In this document: positions 1 through 11,265 of the stretch, piece by piece
How the letters are laid out: the number at the start of each line of letters is the position of its first letter
Numbering within the stretch: the first letter of the stretch is position 1
Source: an uncultured Elioraea sp.
Lineage (GTDB): Bacteria > Pseudomonadota > Alphaproteobacteria > Acetobacterales > Acetobacteraceae
Length of the DNA stretch: 64,000 nt
Assembly: GCA_937928775.1 (NCBI GenBank)
Contig: CALFVI010000038.1
Location: 1-64,000, forward strand
Reading direction: 5' to 3'
Notes under the pieces: model-generated
Databases searched by the model: none
Seen by the model: only the letters and a program-made list of their open reading frames with translations
What the model was told of the DNA's origin: nothing
Program-made: the position numbers and the translations under genes

Positions 1-452
1 GGGTTCGGGCTCGATGACGGCACGCCGGACGAGACGACGGTGTGCTGGTTGCGCAGCGCCCGGCGGAGCGCGGGCTTGCCGAGGCGGTGTTCGCGGAGGC
101 GAGCTGGCCCGCTCGATGCGGGTGGCCTGAGGCTGTAGGCGGGGACGATGATCGACGCTGCATTGGTTGAGGCGGCGGTGGCACGCCCGCCGGCCAGCGA
201 GGGCGAGGCGGGCATCACCGACGGCATCATGCCTTGCGCCCATGCTCGCCGCCCGCTCACCGCCTGGCAGCGCTGGACGAACCGCACGCGCACACCGACC
301 CGCGCCCTCGTTGAGCGCTGCTTCGGAACCCTCAAACGCAGCGATGGCGGGCAGCGGGTGCGCTCTCGCAGCGTCGCTTGCACCCGCGCCCACCTGCCCC
401 TCTGCTCTGCACCGCGCTGAACCTCCGCCGCGCCCAACGGCTCTTAGCCTGA
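1..452 (+). pseudogene. IS5-family-like transposase remnant, frameshifted and internally shortened, cut by window start
   Basis: Frame pieces read GFGLDDGTPDETTVCWLR, ERGLAEAVFAEAS, MIDAALVEAAVARPP, ALVERCFGTLKRS and (other frame) LCTALNLRRAQRLLA*, matching the typical order of IS5 transposase blocks but split over frames. Confidence 0.7.
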
Positions 453-877
453 CAGGAGAGGTGCGTCTGGAGACGACGTCCCAGCACAGCGAAGCGCCTA
501 GCACCGCGAGGCTTACCCCATTGCAACTACCCCTCGCAGCGATCCCCCAAACGAGCCTCATTCGCACGAGGTCTCCAGTGGCAGCCCCGGGTGTATGCGG
601 TGCCGACCAGCCACGCCGGCGGACGTGTCACGGTTGCACCTACCCTCTAGGTTCTAAACGGCCGCAGGAGTAGAAGAGCTCCTTGCTAGCTACGGCCGTG
701 GCGATTGCGTCAAGAATGGGCTTGTCGCGGGCGAGCTGTGTCTTGGCGCGCGTCTTCAAGCTGAGTTGCACGCTCCGAAGCGAAGACAATCTGCGAACAG
801 TCTCCCATTAGACTGTCAGCCTACAACTTCGTTTAAGTGTGTTTTTGTGGATGAATTTGTGAGCCAACCGCTTTGAT

Positions 878-953
<76 letters not shown>

Positions 954-1122
954 GACCCTGCAATGAGGCGATAGCAAAGCACGCCCGACCTGTCGATAGT
1001 CGGCCCCACTCGAGCGGCGCACATCCGTCCTGCATTCCCTCGAAGGTCAGCGCCGTCACCGGACTGCACAGAGAGTCCAGCAGACGCCCTCCTGTGCCGC
1101 CGTTGGCGACGTCGTGCGGTGC

Positions 1123-2265
1123 TCATCGTTCCTCCTTGGCCTCCACCTCCACCGCACGATGCACATGCACACTCATCAGCACGCCGAACCCCAGCAGCAC
1201 CGTCAGCATCGCTGACCCTCCATGGCTGATCAGCGGCAGCGGCACCCCACCGACCGGGATCATCCCCATCACCATCGCAATGTTGACGAACATATAGAGA
1301 AAAAAGTTCACAGAAATCCCGGTTGCAACAAGCCGCCCGAATTGATGATTGCACGCAAGCGCGATCGCCAAGCCGTAGAGTACGACGATCAGATTGAGCC
1401 CCATCACCGAAATGGCGCCAACGAAGCCCCACTCCTCCGCCAACATGGTGAAGATGAAGTCGGTCTGCTTTTCTGGCAGAAAGTTCAGCTGCCCCTGCGT
1501 GCCCTGCAGCCAACCGCGGCCAAACAGCCCGCCCGACCCGAGCGCGATCTTCGATTGGATGATGTGGTAGCCCGACCCCAGCGGGTCGCTCCAGGGGTCG
1601 AGGAAGGTGAGGATCCGTTGGCGCTGATAGTCGTGCAGGCTCTCGTAGGCCACTGGTGCTGCGATCGCCACCGCCGCCAGCACGAGGGCGAACATCCACC
1701 ACCGCACGCCGGCGGCGAAGAACACCGATCCTGCCACCATGAGTGTGATGAGAGCCGTGCCGAGGTTCGGCTGCTTCAGCACCAGAACCACCGGAATTGC
1801 GGTCGCGATCACGGGGGGGATCAGGAATAGCGGGTTGCCCACCCGCTCCAGGCTTGCGCGGTGGAACCAGGCTGCCAACGCGATGACGAGCAAGATCTTC
1901 ATCAGCTCGGACGGCTGAAGCTGGAAAGCGCCGAGATCGAGCCAGCGCTGCGCCCCCTTGCCGACCTCGCCATGCAGCGCGACCAGGACAAGCAGCCCTA
2001 GGCCGCCGGCATAGAGCGGCCAAGCAAGCTTGAGGATCCAACGGACGTCGACCAGCGCGATGCAGATCAACAACAACAGACCGAAGCCGAACCTCAACCC
2101 ATGGCGAAACGCCCATGGCTCCGCCGACCCACCGGCGGCGGAATAGAGCATCGCGTAGCCGACCGCAGCCAGAGCGCAGAGCAAGCCGACGAAAGGCCAG
2201 GAGACGGCGGCGAGTTTTTCGGTTAGGCGCAAGCCGCGTTCGCGTGCGAGCCGCCGCTCGATCAT
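1123..2265 (-). CDS. rodA: Rod shape-determining protein RodA
   Basis: SEDS protein sequence (MIERRLARERGLRLTEKL...; GYHIIQSKIALGSGGLFGRGWLQGTQGQLNFLPEKQTDFIFTMLAEEWGF); overlaps mrdA by a few nt. Confidence 0.95.
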   Translation of the reverse strand: MIERRLARERGLRLTEKLAAVSWPFVGLLCALAAVGYAMLYSAAGGSAEPWAFRHGLRFGFGLLLLICIALVDVRWILKLAWPLYAGGLGLLVLVALHGEVGKGAQRWLDLGAFQLQPSELMKILLVIALAAWFHRASLERVGNPLFLIPPVIATAIPVVLVLKQPNLGTALITLMVAGSVFFAAGVRWWMFALVLAAVAIAAPVAYESLHDYQRQRILTFLDPWSDPLGSGYHIIQSKIALGSGGLFGRGWLQGTQGQLNFLPEKQTDFIFTMLAEEWGFVGAISVMGLNLIVVLYGLAIALACNHQFGRLVATGISVNFFLYMFVNIAMVMGMIPVGGVPLPLISHGGSAMLTVLLGFGVLMSVHVHRAVEVEAKEER

Positions 2266-4163
2266 CGGCGTCTCTCCTTTTCCGGAGAGCCGACGTCCGC
2301 CACCTGCAGCGCTGGTGCCGGCGGCGTGCGCCGGCGGGCCGGGTCGCGGATCAGCGCCTCGGTGAGGATGTCGCGCGCAACCGGTGCGGCGGCAGAGGCC
2401 CCCCCTCCCCCGTGCTCGATGATCACCGCGCAGGCGTACAGGGGCTGGTCGGCCGGGGCGTAGCCAACGAACAGAGCATGGTGACGCCACTCGTAGGGCA
2501 GGTCCTGCTGTCGCTTGAGGCCCCGTTCGCGCTCAGCGAGCGTGATGCGCCGCACCTGGGTGGTGCCCGTTTTGCCCCCCATGCGGCCGCCTGCTTCAGG
2601 CGGCAGGCGTGAGGCCCAGGCCGTCCCCTGCCGCTCGTTCACCACCCCGTCCATCGACTCGCGCATGATGCGAAGATGCGCCTCGGGAATGCCCAGGCTT
2701 GGCCAGTCCTCAGCGCGATGCCCGCGCAGCAGTTGGCCGCCGATGGCGCGCGTCAGGTGTGGCTCGACCGCCCGCCCGCCGTTCACCATCCGTGCCGTCA
2801 TCACAGCGAGCGAGAGGGGCGTCGTCTGGATGTAGCCCTGGCCGATGCCATGCACGAGAGTATCACCAAGCACCCAAGGCTTGCCTGTCGTCGCCTGCTT
2901 CCAGGCGCGGGTTGGGATCAGACCCGGCCGCGCCCCAGGCAGTTCGATTGCGAGCGGCACGCCGAGCCCGAACCGGTTGGCCATCGCCGCGATGCGGTCG
3001 ATCCCCGTCCGCCTCGCGACCTCGTAGAAGTAGCAGTCGCAGGACTGCTTAATGGCTTCCCGCATATCCAGAGCGCCGTGGCCACCGCGTTTCCAGCAGT
3101 GGAACTTGGCATCGCCCAGTTCGGTGACGCCGGTGCAGACGATGCGCTCGCCGGGCGTCACTACCCCTGCCTCCAGCGCGGCCAGGGCCACCACCATCTT
3201 GAAGGTCGAGCCTGGGGCATAGAGCCCGGCGATCGCCTTGTTGGTCAGCGGCGCGCGGCGGTTGGTGGTCCATTCCCGCCACTGCGCGGCGCTGACTCCG
3301 GAGTCAAACAAAGAGGGATCGAAGGAGGGCGAGGAGGCCATCGCCAGCACCTCGCCATTGCGCACATCCAGCACCACGGCGGCCGCCGACTCAGTCGCGA
3401 TCCGCTTGAACACCGCCCTCTGCAGCCCGGCGTCCAGCGTCGTCGTCACGTCCTGGCCGGGAGATCCCTCCTCGCGGCCGAGCTCGCGGATGACGCGGCC
3501 AACCACGTTGACCTCGAGCTGTACGGTGCCGGCCCGCCCGCGCAGCACCCGATCATGCGCACGTTCAAGCCCGGTCCGGCCGACGCGGATGCCAGGCAGA
3601 GCGAGCATCGGTTCGCCGTCGAGATCGGCCTGCGCGGGCGGGGCGACGTAGCCGACAACATGGGCGAAAGCCTCACCACCCGGGTAGATGCGGTGCGACC
3701 CGACATCGGTCAGGATGCCGGGCAGATCCGGAGCATTCACCTCGAGCCGCACCATCTCGTCCCAGGAGAGGAAATCGCGCACCAGCACCGGTACGAAGCG
3801 ACGGCGGCGGCGGATCTCGCGTTCGATCCGCCCGCGCTCGGCCTCCGAGATCGGCAAGATTTTTGCGACATTGGCGAGGGTGGCAGCGATGTCGTCGGTG
3901 CGCTCGGCGACCAGCAGCGCGCGCCAGTTCTGCTGGTTCGCAGCAATAGGTTCACCGAAGCGATCAAGAATGCGTCCGCGCGGCGGAGGGATCAGGCGCA
4001 CGCTGATGCGGTTCTCCTCCGCAAGCAGCGTGTAGCGGTCGCTTTCCACGACCTGGAGCTGGTAAAGCCGCACGCCGAGTGCGCCGGTCAGCACGATCTG
4101 GCCGGCACCGATGAGCAGCACGCGGCGCGTGAACAGCGACCGGCGCGTCCTCTCTCGCTTCAT
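2262..4163 (-). CDS. mrdA: Penicillin-binding protein 2
   Basis: Transpeptidase motifs (APGSTFKMVVALAALEAG, KTGTTQ) and position upstream of rodA. Confidence 0.95.
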   Translation of the reverse strand: MKRERTRRSLFTRRVLLIGAGQIVLTGALGVRLYQLQVVESDRYTLLAEENRISVRLIPPPRGRILDRFGEPIAANQQNWRALLVAERTDDIAATLANVAKILPISEAERGRIEREIRRRRRFVPVLVRDFLSWDEMVRLEVNAPDLPGILTDVGSHRIYPGGEAFAHVVGYVAPPAQADLDGEPMLALPGIRVGRTGLERAHDRVLRGRAGTVQLEVNVVGRVIRELGREEGSPGQDVTTTLDAGLQRAVFKRIATESAAAVVLDVRNGEVLAMASSPSFDPSLFDSGVSAAQWREWTTNRRAPLTNKAIAGLYAPGSTFKMVVALAALEAGVVTPGERIVCTGVTELGDAKFHCWKRGGHGALDMREAIKQSCDCYFYEVARRTGIDRIAAMANRFGLGVPLAIELPGARPGLIPTRAWKQATTGKPWVLGDTLVHGIGQGYIQTTPLSLAVMTARMVNGGRAVEPHLTRAIGGQLLRGHRAEDWPSLGIPEAHLRIMRESMDGVVNERQGTAWASRLPPEAGGRMGGKTGTTQVRRITLAERERGLKRQQDLPYEWRHHALFVGYAPADQPLYACAVIIEHGGGGASAAAPVARDILTEALIRDPARRRTPPAPALQVADVGSPEKERRR

Positions 4164-4170
4164 CGCGCCC

Positions 4171-4710
4171 TCAGACCGGTTCGAGAGATCGTTCGAGACT
4201 CACAAATATGTAAGCAAGGATAGGATAAGCGGCGATCGTCACACAACACTCGAATAAACCTGGTGCAACCGGTTGAATTGTCAGCGAAAGCAGCGTCCTT
4301 ATCCCCCAGTTCAAGGCGAGCAGGACAGAGGCGAACACCGCAAAACCGATCCAGACAATGAGGAAAGACTGTTTCGCGAGAGCGCGCCGTTGCGTCATCA
4401 CGCCAACATGCAAGAGAAGCAGAAGCAACGGGTTGACCCCGAGCGGAGCGGCGGTGAGCAAGTCGGCCAGCACGCCAAGGCCAAACACGACCCAGGGCGG
4501 CATCAGGCCCGGGCGATATAGGGTCCAGAAAAAGACAGAAGCGAGCGGTGTCATTGGCATGCCGCCTTCGCGCGCTGCGGAACCTAGCGGCAGACCTGTG
4601 GCAAGCAGCAAAAGGACGGCAAGCGCGGCCGGGGCGGAGGCGCGCGCCAGTTGATCGAGGCGCGCCCAAAACCCGCGCGGCTGTGGCGGGCGGGCTACCG
4701 GACTAGCCAC
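4171..4710 (-). CDS. mreD: Rod shape-determining protein MreD
   Basis: Small multi-TM protein between mreC and mrdA; likely GTG start at 4710 overlapping the mreC end. Confidence 0.85.
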   Translation of the reverse strand: MASPVARPPQPRGFWARLDQLARASAPAALAVLLLLATGLPLGSAAREGGMPMTPLASVFFWTLYRPGLMPPWVVFGLGVLADLLTAAPLGVNPLLLLLLHVGVMTQRRALAKQSFLIVWIGFAVFASVLLALNWGIRTLLSLTIQPVAPGLFECCVTIAAYPILAYIFVSLERSLEPV

Positions 4711-5572
4711 CCGTGCGCCTCTGGCGTTGCGCTGGCCGCACCGACTGATCGGCTGAAAGGATGCCACTAAGCCCGAAATCGTGTACTCGGACGAAGTCGA
4801 GCCGGTCGAGATCAGCGAAGAGTTCAACTTCGAGTCCAGTGCGGCCCTCGCGCACGATGCCAACCGGTAGCCCAGCCGGCATCGCACCTGCCTCGGAGGA
4901 GGTGATGATACGGTCTCCCGGCTGCGGCTGCTCCGGCCCTGTCCAATACTGAATCCGTGGCCGCGGCGCGTTGGTGCCGGCTAGGATGGCCCGCGTGCCC
5001 GTGCGCTCGACCAGCACCGGGATGCGGGAGTTGATATCGGTGAGAAGCAGGAGCCGGGCCGAGCGATTGCCGACCTCGCTCACCCTGCCCACCAAACCGG
5101 CAGCATCGACCGCGACCTGGCCCTTGCGCACGGCATGGTTCGGCTCAAGAACAAGCAGCGCTGACCGGGCATAGGCACCGCCGACATCGGCAACCACGCG
5201 CGCCGTGGTAAAAATCGGTGTCGGGTCGGCTGGTGCGTTCAGCACGCGGCGCAGGGCGCGGTTCTCAGCCTCAAGCGCCAAGGCCCGGTCGTACCAGCGC
5301 CGAAGCCGGTCGTTCTCCTCGCGCAAGCGGGCATTCTCGGAGCGGAGCAGGATCAGCCCCCGCAGCTCGACGATCGCGTCTGTCACGGTGCCGATCGGGC
5401 GGCTGAGCACGGCGTAGAGCGGCACCACCACGTCGGCGAGCCGCGTCCGCACGCGCTCGACCAGCACCGTATCCGCTTTGCCGATGAGCATCAGGCCGAA
5501 GGAGGCAGCGATCAGCGCCGGCAGCATGAGCCGCGCCAGCGCCTGCCGTAGCGGCACGCTGAGCCGAATCAT
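4703..5572 (-). CDS. mreC: Rod shape-determining protein MreC
   Basis: Coiled-coil then beta domain (GLVGRVSEVGNRSARLLLLTDINSRIPVLVERTGTRAILAG); gene order. Confidence 0.93.
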   Translation of the reverse strand: MIRLSVPLRQALARLMLPALIAASFGLMLIGKADTVLVERVRTRLADVVVPLYAVLSRPIGTVTDAIVELRGLILLRSENARLREENDRLRRWYDRALALEAENRALRRVLNAPADPTPIFTTARVVADVGGAYARSALLVLEPNHAVRKGQVAVDAAGLVGRVSEVGNRSARLLLLTDINSRIPVLVERTGTRAILAGTNAPRPRIQYWTGPEQPQPGDRIITSSEAGAMPAGLPVGIVREGRTGLEVELFADLDRLDFVRVHDFGLSGILSADQSVRPAQRQRRTGG

Positions 5573-5651
5573 CTCGCCGCCCGCATTGTGCTCCGATTCC
5601 TCTCCTGCCCTGCCTCAGCCGTGCCGCCCGCGAGTCGGCAGCCCTCTGCGA

Positions 5652-6791
<1,140 letters not shown>

Positions 6792-6939
6792 TCAACCAGG
6801 TTTGCGTCCGCGTAGCTGCGCATGGGCAGGGGGCTGGGGTGATCACGCCTAGGTGAGGACAGGATCGTGCCTTGGCATCGCCGCGTTCGCTCGATCCTAT
6901 GTTGGCTCTGCCAGCGATTCGCTGATGAGGAGATCGACC

Positions 6940-7185
6940 ATGCGCAAGGCCATGCTGATCCTGGCCGCCCCTTTGGCACTGACTCTCGCGGGCTGCGGCA
7001 GTTCGACCACGGACCGCGCCCTGTCAGGCGCGGCACTTGGTGGCGCCGCTGGTGCCGGCGTGTCGGCGGTGACGGGCGGCAGCGTGTTGGGGGGCGCCGT
7101 GGTCGGCGGCGCGGTAGGCGCCGCGGCCGGTGCCCTGACCTCAGAAAGGGACGTCAACCTGGGGCGGCCGCTCTGGCGGCGCTGA
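6940..7185 (+). CDS. Small glycine-zipper lipoprotein
   Basis: Lipobox LALTLAGCGSS followed by glycine-zipper repeats GAALGGAAGAGVSAVTGGSVLGGAVVGGAVGAAAGAL. Confidence 0.75.
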   Translation: MRKAMLILAAPLALTLAGCGSSTTDRALSGAALGGAAGAGVSAVTGGSVLGGAVVGGAVGAAAGALTSERDVNLGRPLWRR

Positions 7186-7194
7186 CCTCGGCGC

Positions 7195-7217
7195 GAGGGG
7201 CGGCTCGGCTGCCCCTC
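7195..7217. terminator. Convergent hairpin between lipoprotein gene and leuA, no U-tract
   Basis: Inverted repeat GAGGGGC-ggctcggct-GCCCCTC between converging genes. Confidence 0.35.
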
Positions 7218-7226
7218 AGCCAACCG

Positions 7227-8831
7227 TTACACCACCACCACCCGCGCCGCCGCATCCGTCAGCTCGGGCTCCGGAGCCGTACGCAACCGCTTGACCATCA
7301 GCTTGTTCAACGCGTGGATGTAGGCGCGTGCCGATGCCACTAAGGTGTCGGTATCCGCCCCCTGGCCATCGACCAGCTTGCCCTTTTCCTCGAGCCGAAC
7401 CGTCACCTTCGCCTGCGCGTCGGTGCCTTCCGTCACCGCGTGCACCTGAAACAGCTTGAGAACGGCCTCGTGCGGGAAGAGGGTGCGAATCGCCTTAAAG
7501 GTTGCGTCCACCGGCCCGTCCCCGGTCGCTTCCGCCCGCCTCACCTCGCCGTCAATGTCGAGTTCGAGCACCGCGCGCTGCGGCCCCTTCGACCCCGCCC
7601 AGACCTCGAGCGAGACGAAGCGGATATGGTCATGCGCGCGCACCACCTCGTCGTCGACGAGGGCGATGATGTCCTCGTCAAACACCACCTTTTTCGCGTC
7701 GGCGAGCTTCTTGAACCGCTGGAAAGCGTCGTTCAACGCGTTCTCACCGATGTTGCCGTAGCCCAGTTGCCTCAGCTTGTCGCGGAAGGCGGCGCGGCCC
7801 GAATGCTTGCCGAGCACAAGGCTCGATTTCGCCCAGCCCACACTTTCAGGAGTCATGATCTCGTAAGTGCCGGCGTGCTTCAGCATGCCGTCCTGATGGA
7901 TGCCCGATTCGTGGGCGAAGGCGTTGCGGCCGACGATGGCCTTGTTCGGCTGCACGTCAAAGCCGGTGATGGTGGACAAGAGCTTCGAGGTGCGCACGAT
8001 GTTGCGCGTGACCACACCCGTATCCACGCCAAACGCGTGAGGGCGCGTCTTCAGAGCCATCACGATCTCCTCGAGTGCAGCGTTGCCCGCGCGCTCCCCG
8101 ATGCCGTTGATGGTGCACTCGACCTGGCGCACGCCGGCGCGGATCGCAGCGAGCGTGTTCGCCACCGCAAGCCCGAGATCGTTGTGGCAATGGGCGGAGA
8201 GGATGACGCGATCGGCCCCCGGCACACGCTCGCGCAGCATGGTGAAGATCGCCCCGAACTCATCCGGCACCGCATAGCCCACCGTGTCGGGGATGTTGAT
8301 GGTGGTGGCGCCGGCCTTGATGGCCGCCTCGACGCAGCGGCATAGGAAATCAGGGTCCGTCCGGCTGCCGTCCTCGGCAGACCATTCGACGTCGTCGGCA
8401 TAGTTTCGCGCGAGAGCGACACTTTCCGTCACTCTTTCCAGCACCTGCTCGGGCTCCAGCTGAAGCTTGTACTTCATGTGCAGCGGCGAGGTGCTGATGA
8501 AGGTGTGGATGCGCTTGCGCCTGGCGGGCTTCAGCGCCTCGGCAGCGGCGAGGATGTCGTTTCTTGCCGCCCGTGCGAGGCTGCACACCACAGCACCCTG
8601 GATCTTCTCCGCGATCGCGCGCACGGCCTCGAAGTCACCAGGCGAGGCGATGGCGAATCCGGCCTCGATCACATCGACGCCGAGGTCCTCAAGGGCTTCC
8701 GCCATGCGCAGCTTCTCCTCGAGATTCATGGAGAAGCCGGGAGACTGTTCGCCGTCGCGCAGTGTGGTGTCGAAGACGATGACGCGATCGGGAGCGAGGG
8801 TGCCGAAGGAAGGGTGGGTGATGCTGGACAT
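7227..8831 (-). CDS. leuA: 2-isopropylmalate synthase
   Basis: [31 protein letters not shown]...; [15 protein letters not shown]-terminal regulatory domain. Confidence 0.96.
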   Translation of the reverse strand: MSSITHPSFGTLAPDRVIVFDTTLRDGEQSPGFSMNLEEKLRMAEALEDLGVDVIEAGFAIASPGDFEAVRAIAEKIQGAVVCSLARAARNDILAAAEALKPARRKRIHTFISTSPLHMKYKLQLEPEQVLERVTESVALARNYADDVEWSAEDGSRTDPDFLCRCVEAAIKAGATTINIPDTVGYAVPDEFGAIFTMLRERVPGADRVILSAHCHNDLGLAVANTLAAIRAGVRQVECTINGIGERAGNAALEEIVMALKTRPHAFGVDTGVVTRNIVRTSKLLSTITGFDVQPNKAIVGRNAFAHESGIHQDGMLKHAGTYEIMTPESVGWAKSSLVLGKHSGRAAFRDKLRQLGYGNIGENALNDAFQRFKKLADAKKVVFDEDIIALVDDEVVRAHDHIRFVSLEVWAGSKGPQRAVLELDIDGEVRRAEATGDGPVDATFKAIRTLFPHEAVLKLFQVHAVTEGTDAQAKVTVRLEEKGKLVDGQGADTDTLVASARAYIHALNKLMVKRLRTAPEPELTDAAARVVVV

Positions 8832-8917
8832 GGGGCTGTTCTGTTTCGGTCCGCGGTTGCGACTGGCCTGAGCACGACCCCTGAGCGGCGGAGCGGGCGA
8901 ACCCTCGCCCGGCCCAA

Positions 8918-9013
8918 TCACGCCCAGGGGCGGCTAAGTCGCAGCGGACGCGCGCCGAACTCCGCGCCGGGGCGGCGCGTCACTAACAAGGCCAAGGCGC
9001 GCATCTGAACCAT
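8918..9013 (-). promoter_or_regulatory. Candidate leuA leader peptide (31 aa, MVQMRALALLVTRRPGAEFGARPLRLSRPWA)
   Basis: Short ORF about 86 nt upstream of leuA on the same strand with clustered Leu codons (TTG, TTG, TTA), followed by hairpin GGGCGA-gggt-TCGCCC. Confidence 0.4.
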
Positions 9014-9134
9014 CACTACAAGCGAATAGCGAAATCGCGCGCCACCGTCCAGAACATTGTCTTTCCGCCGGTGCATGGTCGGAGGACCATGACGCGACCG
9101 CAACTCCTCACGAAAGGACCCCGATGCCTAGATC

Positions 9135-10091
9135 GTGCTCGAACGGCCGCTGCATCCGGCCGGGCGCGCCATCCTGGACGCCGCGCCCGACGTGACGGTC
9201 GCGGTCGCCACCGACGCGGCCGATTTCGCCTCCCGCGCCCGTGAGGCGGAGGCGATCCTGCTCTGGCTGACCAGGGTCGATCGCGCCTGTCTCGACTCCT
9301 GCCGGCGGCTGAAGGTGGTTGCCCGCTATGGGGTCGGGTTCGACACGGTGGACATCACCGCCTGCACGGAGCGCGGGCTGCCCGTGGCAGTGACGAACGG
9401 CGCCAACGACCTCGGTGTCGCCAAGCACACCATGCCGCTTTTGCTCGGCTTCGCCCGCCGGCTCACCCAGTACGACGCCATGGTGCGCCGCAGCGAGTGG
9501 CGTTCGCTCGACGGCCCTCGCATCGGCGAACTCGCCGGCCGCACCGTGCTCGCGATCGGCTACGGCCGCAGTGGCGCGCGCGTTGCTCGGCTCTGCGCGG
9601 CCTTCGGCATGCGGGGGATGGTGCACGACCCCGCCTTCCCCACTCCGCGCATCGCCGCCGACGGCCACCTCCCCGCCCCGCACTGGCGCGCCGCGTTGGC
9701 CGAGGCCGACGTCGTGACACTGCACTGCCCTCTGAACGACAGCACGCGCCACCTGATCGACGCCGACGCCTTCGCCCGCATGACGCCCGGGGTGTGGCTG
9801 ATCAACACGGCCCGCGGGCCGGTGGTGGAAGAGGCAGCGCTCCTCGACGCGCTTTGGTCGGGAAAGGTCGCCGCAGTCGGGCTCGATGTGTTGAGCGTGA
9901 AGCCCGCCCTGCCCGACAACCCCGTGCTCGGCATGGACAACGTCATCCGCACCCCGCACTCAGCCGCCTCGGCGCAGGAGACTTTGGCCAGGATGGCGGC
10001 GCGTGCCGCGCACAACATCCTCGATGTCCTGGCGGGCCGGATCGATCCCGGCTTCCTGGTCAATCCGGAGGTCCAGCGGTCCGGGCGATAA
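9135..10091 (+). CDS. D-isomer-specific 2-hydroxyacid dehydrogenase (phosphoglycerate dehydrogenase-like); 5' end appears frameshifted
   Basis: IGYGRSGARVARLCAAFGMRGMVHDP nucleotide-binding region, INTARGPVVEEAAL; ORF track start is GTG 9135, SD-preceded ATG at 9124 is out of frame. Confidence 0.85.
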   Translation: MLERPLHPAGRAILDAAPDVTVAVATDAADFASRAREAEAILLWLTRVDRACLDSCRRLKVVARYGVGFDTVDITACTERGLPVAVTNGANDLGVAKHTMPLLLGFARRLTQYDAMVRRSEWRSLDGPRIGELAGRTVLAIGYGRSGARVARLCAAFGMRGMVHDPAFPTPRIAADGHLPAPHWRAALAEADVVTLHCPLNDSTRHLIDADAFARMTPGVWLINTARGPVVEEAALLDALWSGKVAAVGLDVLSVKPALPDNPVLGMDNVIRTPHSAASAQETLARMAARAAHNILDVLAGRIDPGFLVNPEVQRSGR

Positions 10092-10143
10092 ACCGGTTTT
10101 TTTGTTGCGCTGCAGCATGGGAGGCCTGTAAAGCGCGAGAATT

Positions 10144-11265
10144 ATGACCCGTCGCACCCGTCGACTTCCGTCAGACCGCAAGCTGATCGATCTCGGCCTG
10201 CAGGGCGGAGGCGCGCACGGCGCCTTCACTTGGGGGGTGCTGGACCGACTGCTGGTCGATGACGGTATCGAGATCGACGGCATCAGCGGCACGTCGGCGG
10301 GGGCGATGAACGCCGTCGTGCTGGCGGACGGGCTCGCGCGCGGCGGGCGCGAGGGCGCGCGCGAACGCCTCGCCCTGTTCTGGCGGCGCGTGAGCGACGC
10401 CGCCCGCTTCTCCCCCATCCAACGCACGCCGCTCGATCATCTGCTCGGCCGCTGGACCCTCGACGCCTCGCCGGGCTTCCTCGCCCTCGACCTGATGAGC
10501 CGGCTCGTTTCACCCTACGAGTTCAACCCGCTCGGATTCAACCCTCTGCGCGACATCGTCGCCGAGGTGGTCGATTTCGACCGCGTGCGTTCGTGCGAGG
10601 CGGTGCAGGTCTTCGTCACCGCCACGCACGTGCCAACAGGACGGCCGCGCACCTTCGCGGGGCCGGAGATCACGCTCGAGGCGGTGATGGCCTCGGCTTG
10701 CCTTCCCTTTCTGTTCCACGCCGTCGAAATCGACGGCGAGCCCTACTGGGACGGCGGCTTCATGGGCAACCCGGTGCTGCATCCGCTCGTTGAACGCACC
10801 GATGCGCGCGACCTCATCGTGGTGCAGATCAACCCGCTCCTCCGCCCCGGCACGCCGAAGACGGCACGCGACATCCTCAATCGCGTCAACGAGATCAGTT
10901 TCAACTCGGCCCTGCTAAACAGCATCCGCACCATCCTGCTTCTGAAGGAACTGGCCGGAGAGGCGGGCTTTGCCGATGAACGCCTCTCCCACCTGATGCT
11001 CCATCGCATCCATGCCGAGGAGGAGATGGCCGAACTCGGCGTATCGTCGAAGTTGAACGCGGAGTGGCCCTTCCTCCAACACCTGCACGATGTCGGCTGG
11101 CGTGCCGCCGACCGTTTCCTCGCCGAACACCGCGACGATCTCGGCGTGCGCTCGACCTATCCGCTCGAGCATGTGCTGTGGGGTGTCGATCGCGTCATGC
11201 GCGCCGCGGCTGAAGCCGCCTGCACGGCTGAGGACGAGACGACCGATCAGTCAGGGGTGCGATGA
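10144..11265 (+). CDS. Patatin-like phospholipase family protein
   Basis: IDLGLQGGGAHGAFTWGVLDRLL...GISGTSAGAMNAV (GXSXG) and DGG motif (YWDGGFMGNPVL). Confidence 0.92.
   Translation: MTRRTRRLPSDRKLIDLGLQGGGAHGAFTWGVLDRLLVDDGIEIDGISGTSAGAMNAVVLADGLARGGREGARERLALFWRRVSDAARFSPIQRTPLDHLLGRWTLDASPGFLALDLMSRLVSPYEFNPLGFNPLRDIVAEVVDFDRVRSCEAVQVFVTATHVPTGRPRTFAGPEITLEAVMASACLPFLFHAVEIDGEPYWDGGFMGNPVLHPLVERTDARDLIVVQINPLLRPGTPKTARDILNRVNEISFNSALLNSIRTILLLKELAGEAGFADERLSHLMLHRIHAEEEMAELGVSSKLNAEWPFLQHLHDVGWRAADRFLAEHRDDLGVRSTYPLEHVLWGVDRVMRAAAEAACTAEDETTDQSGVR

Noticed and set aside
2676-4223. 515-aa + strand ORF opposite mrdA
   Set aside because: Antisense shadow ORF in GC-rich coding DNA; mrdA on the other strand is unambiguous
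10076-10104. Terminator after the hydroxyacid dehydrogenase (ccggtttttttt)
   Set aside because: Only a 4-bp stem can be drawn before the T-run; not strong enough to list
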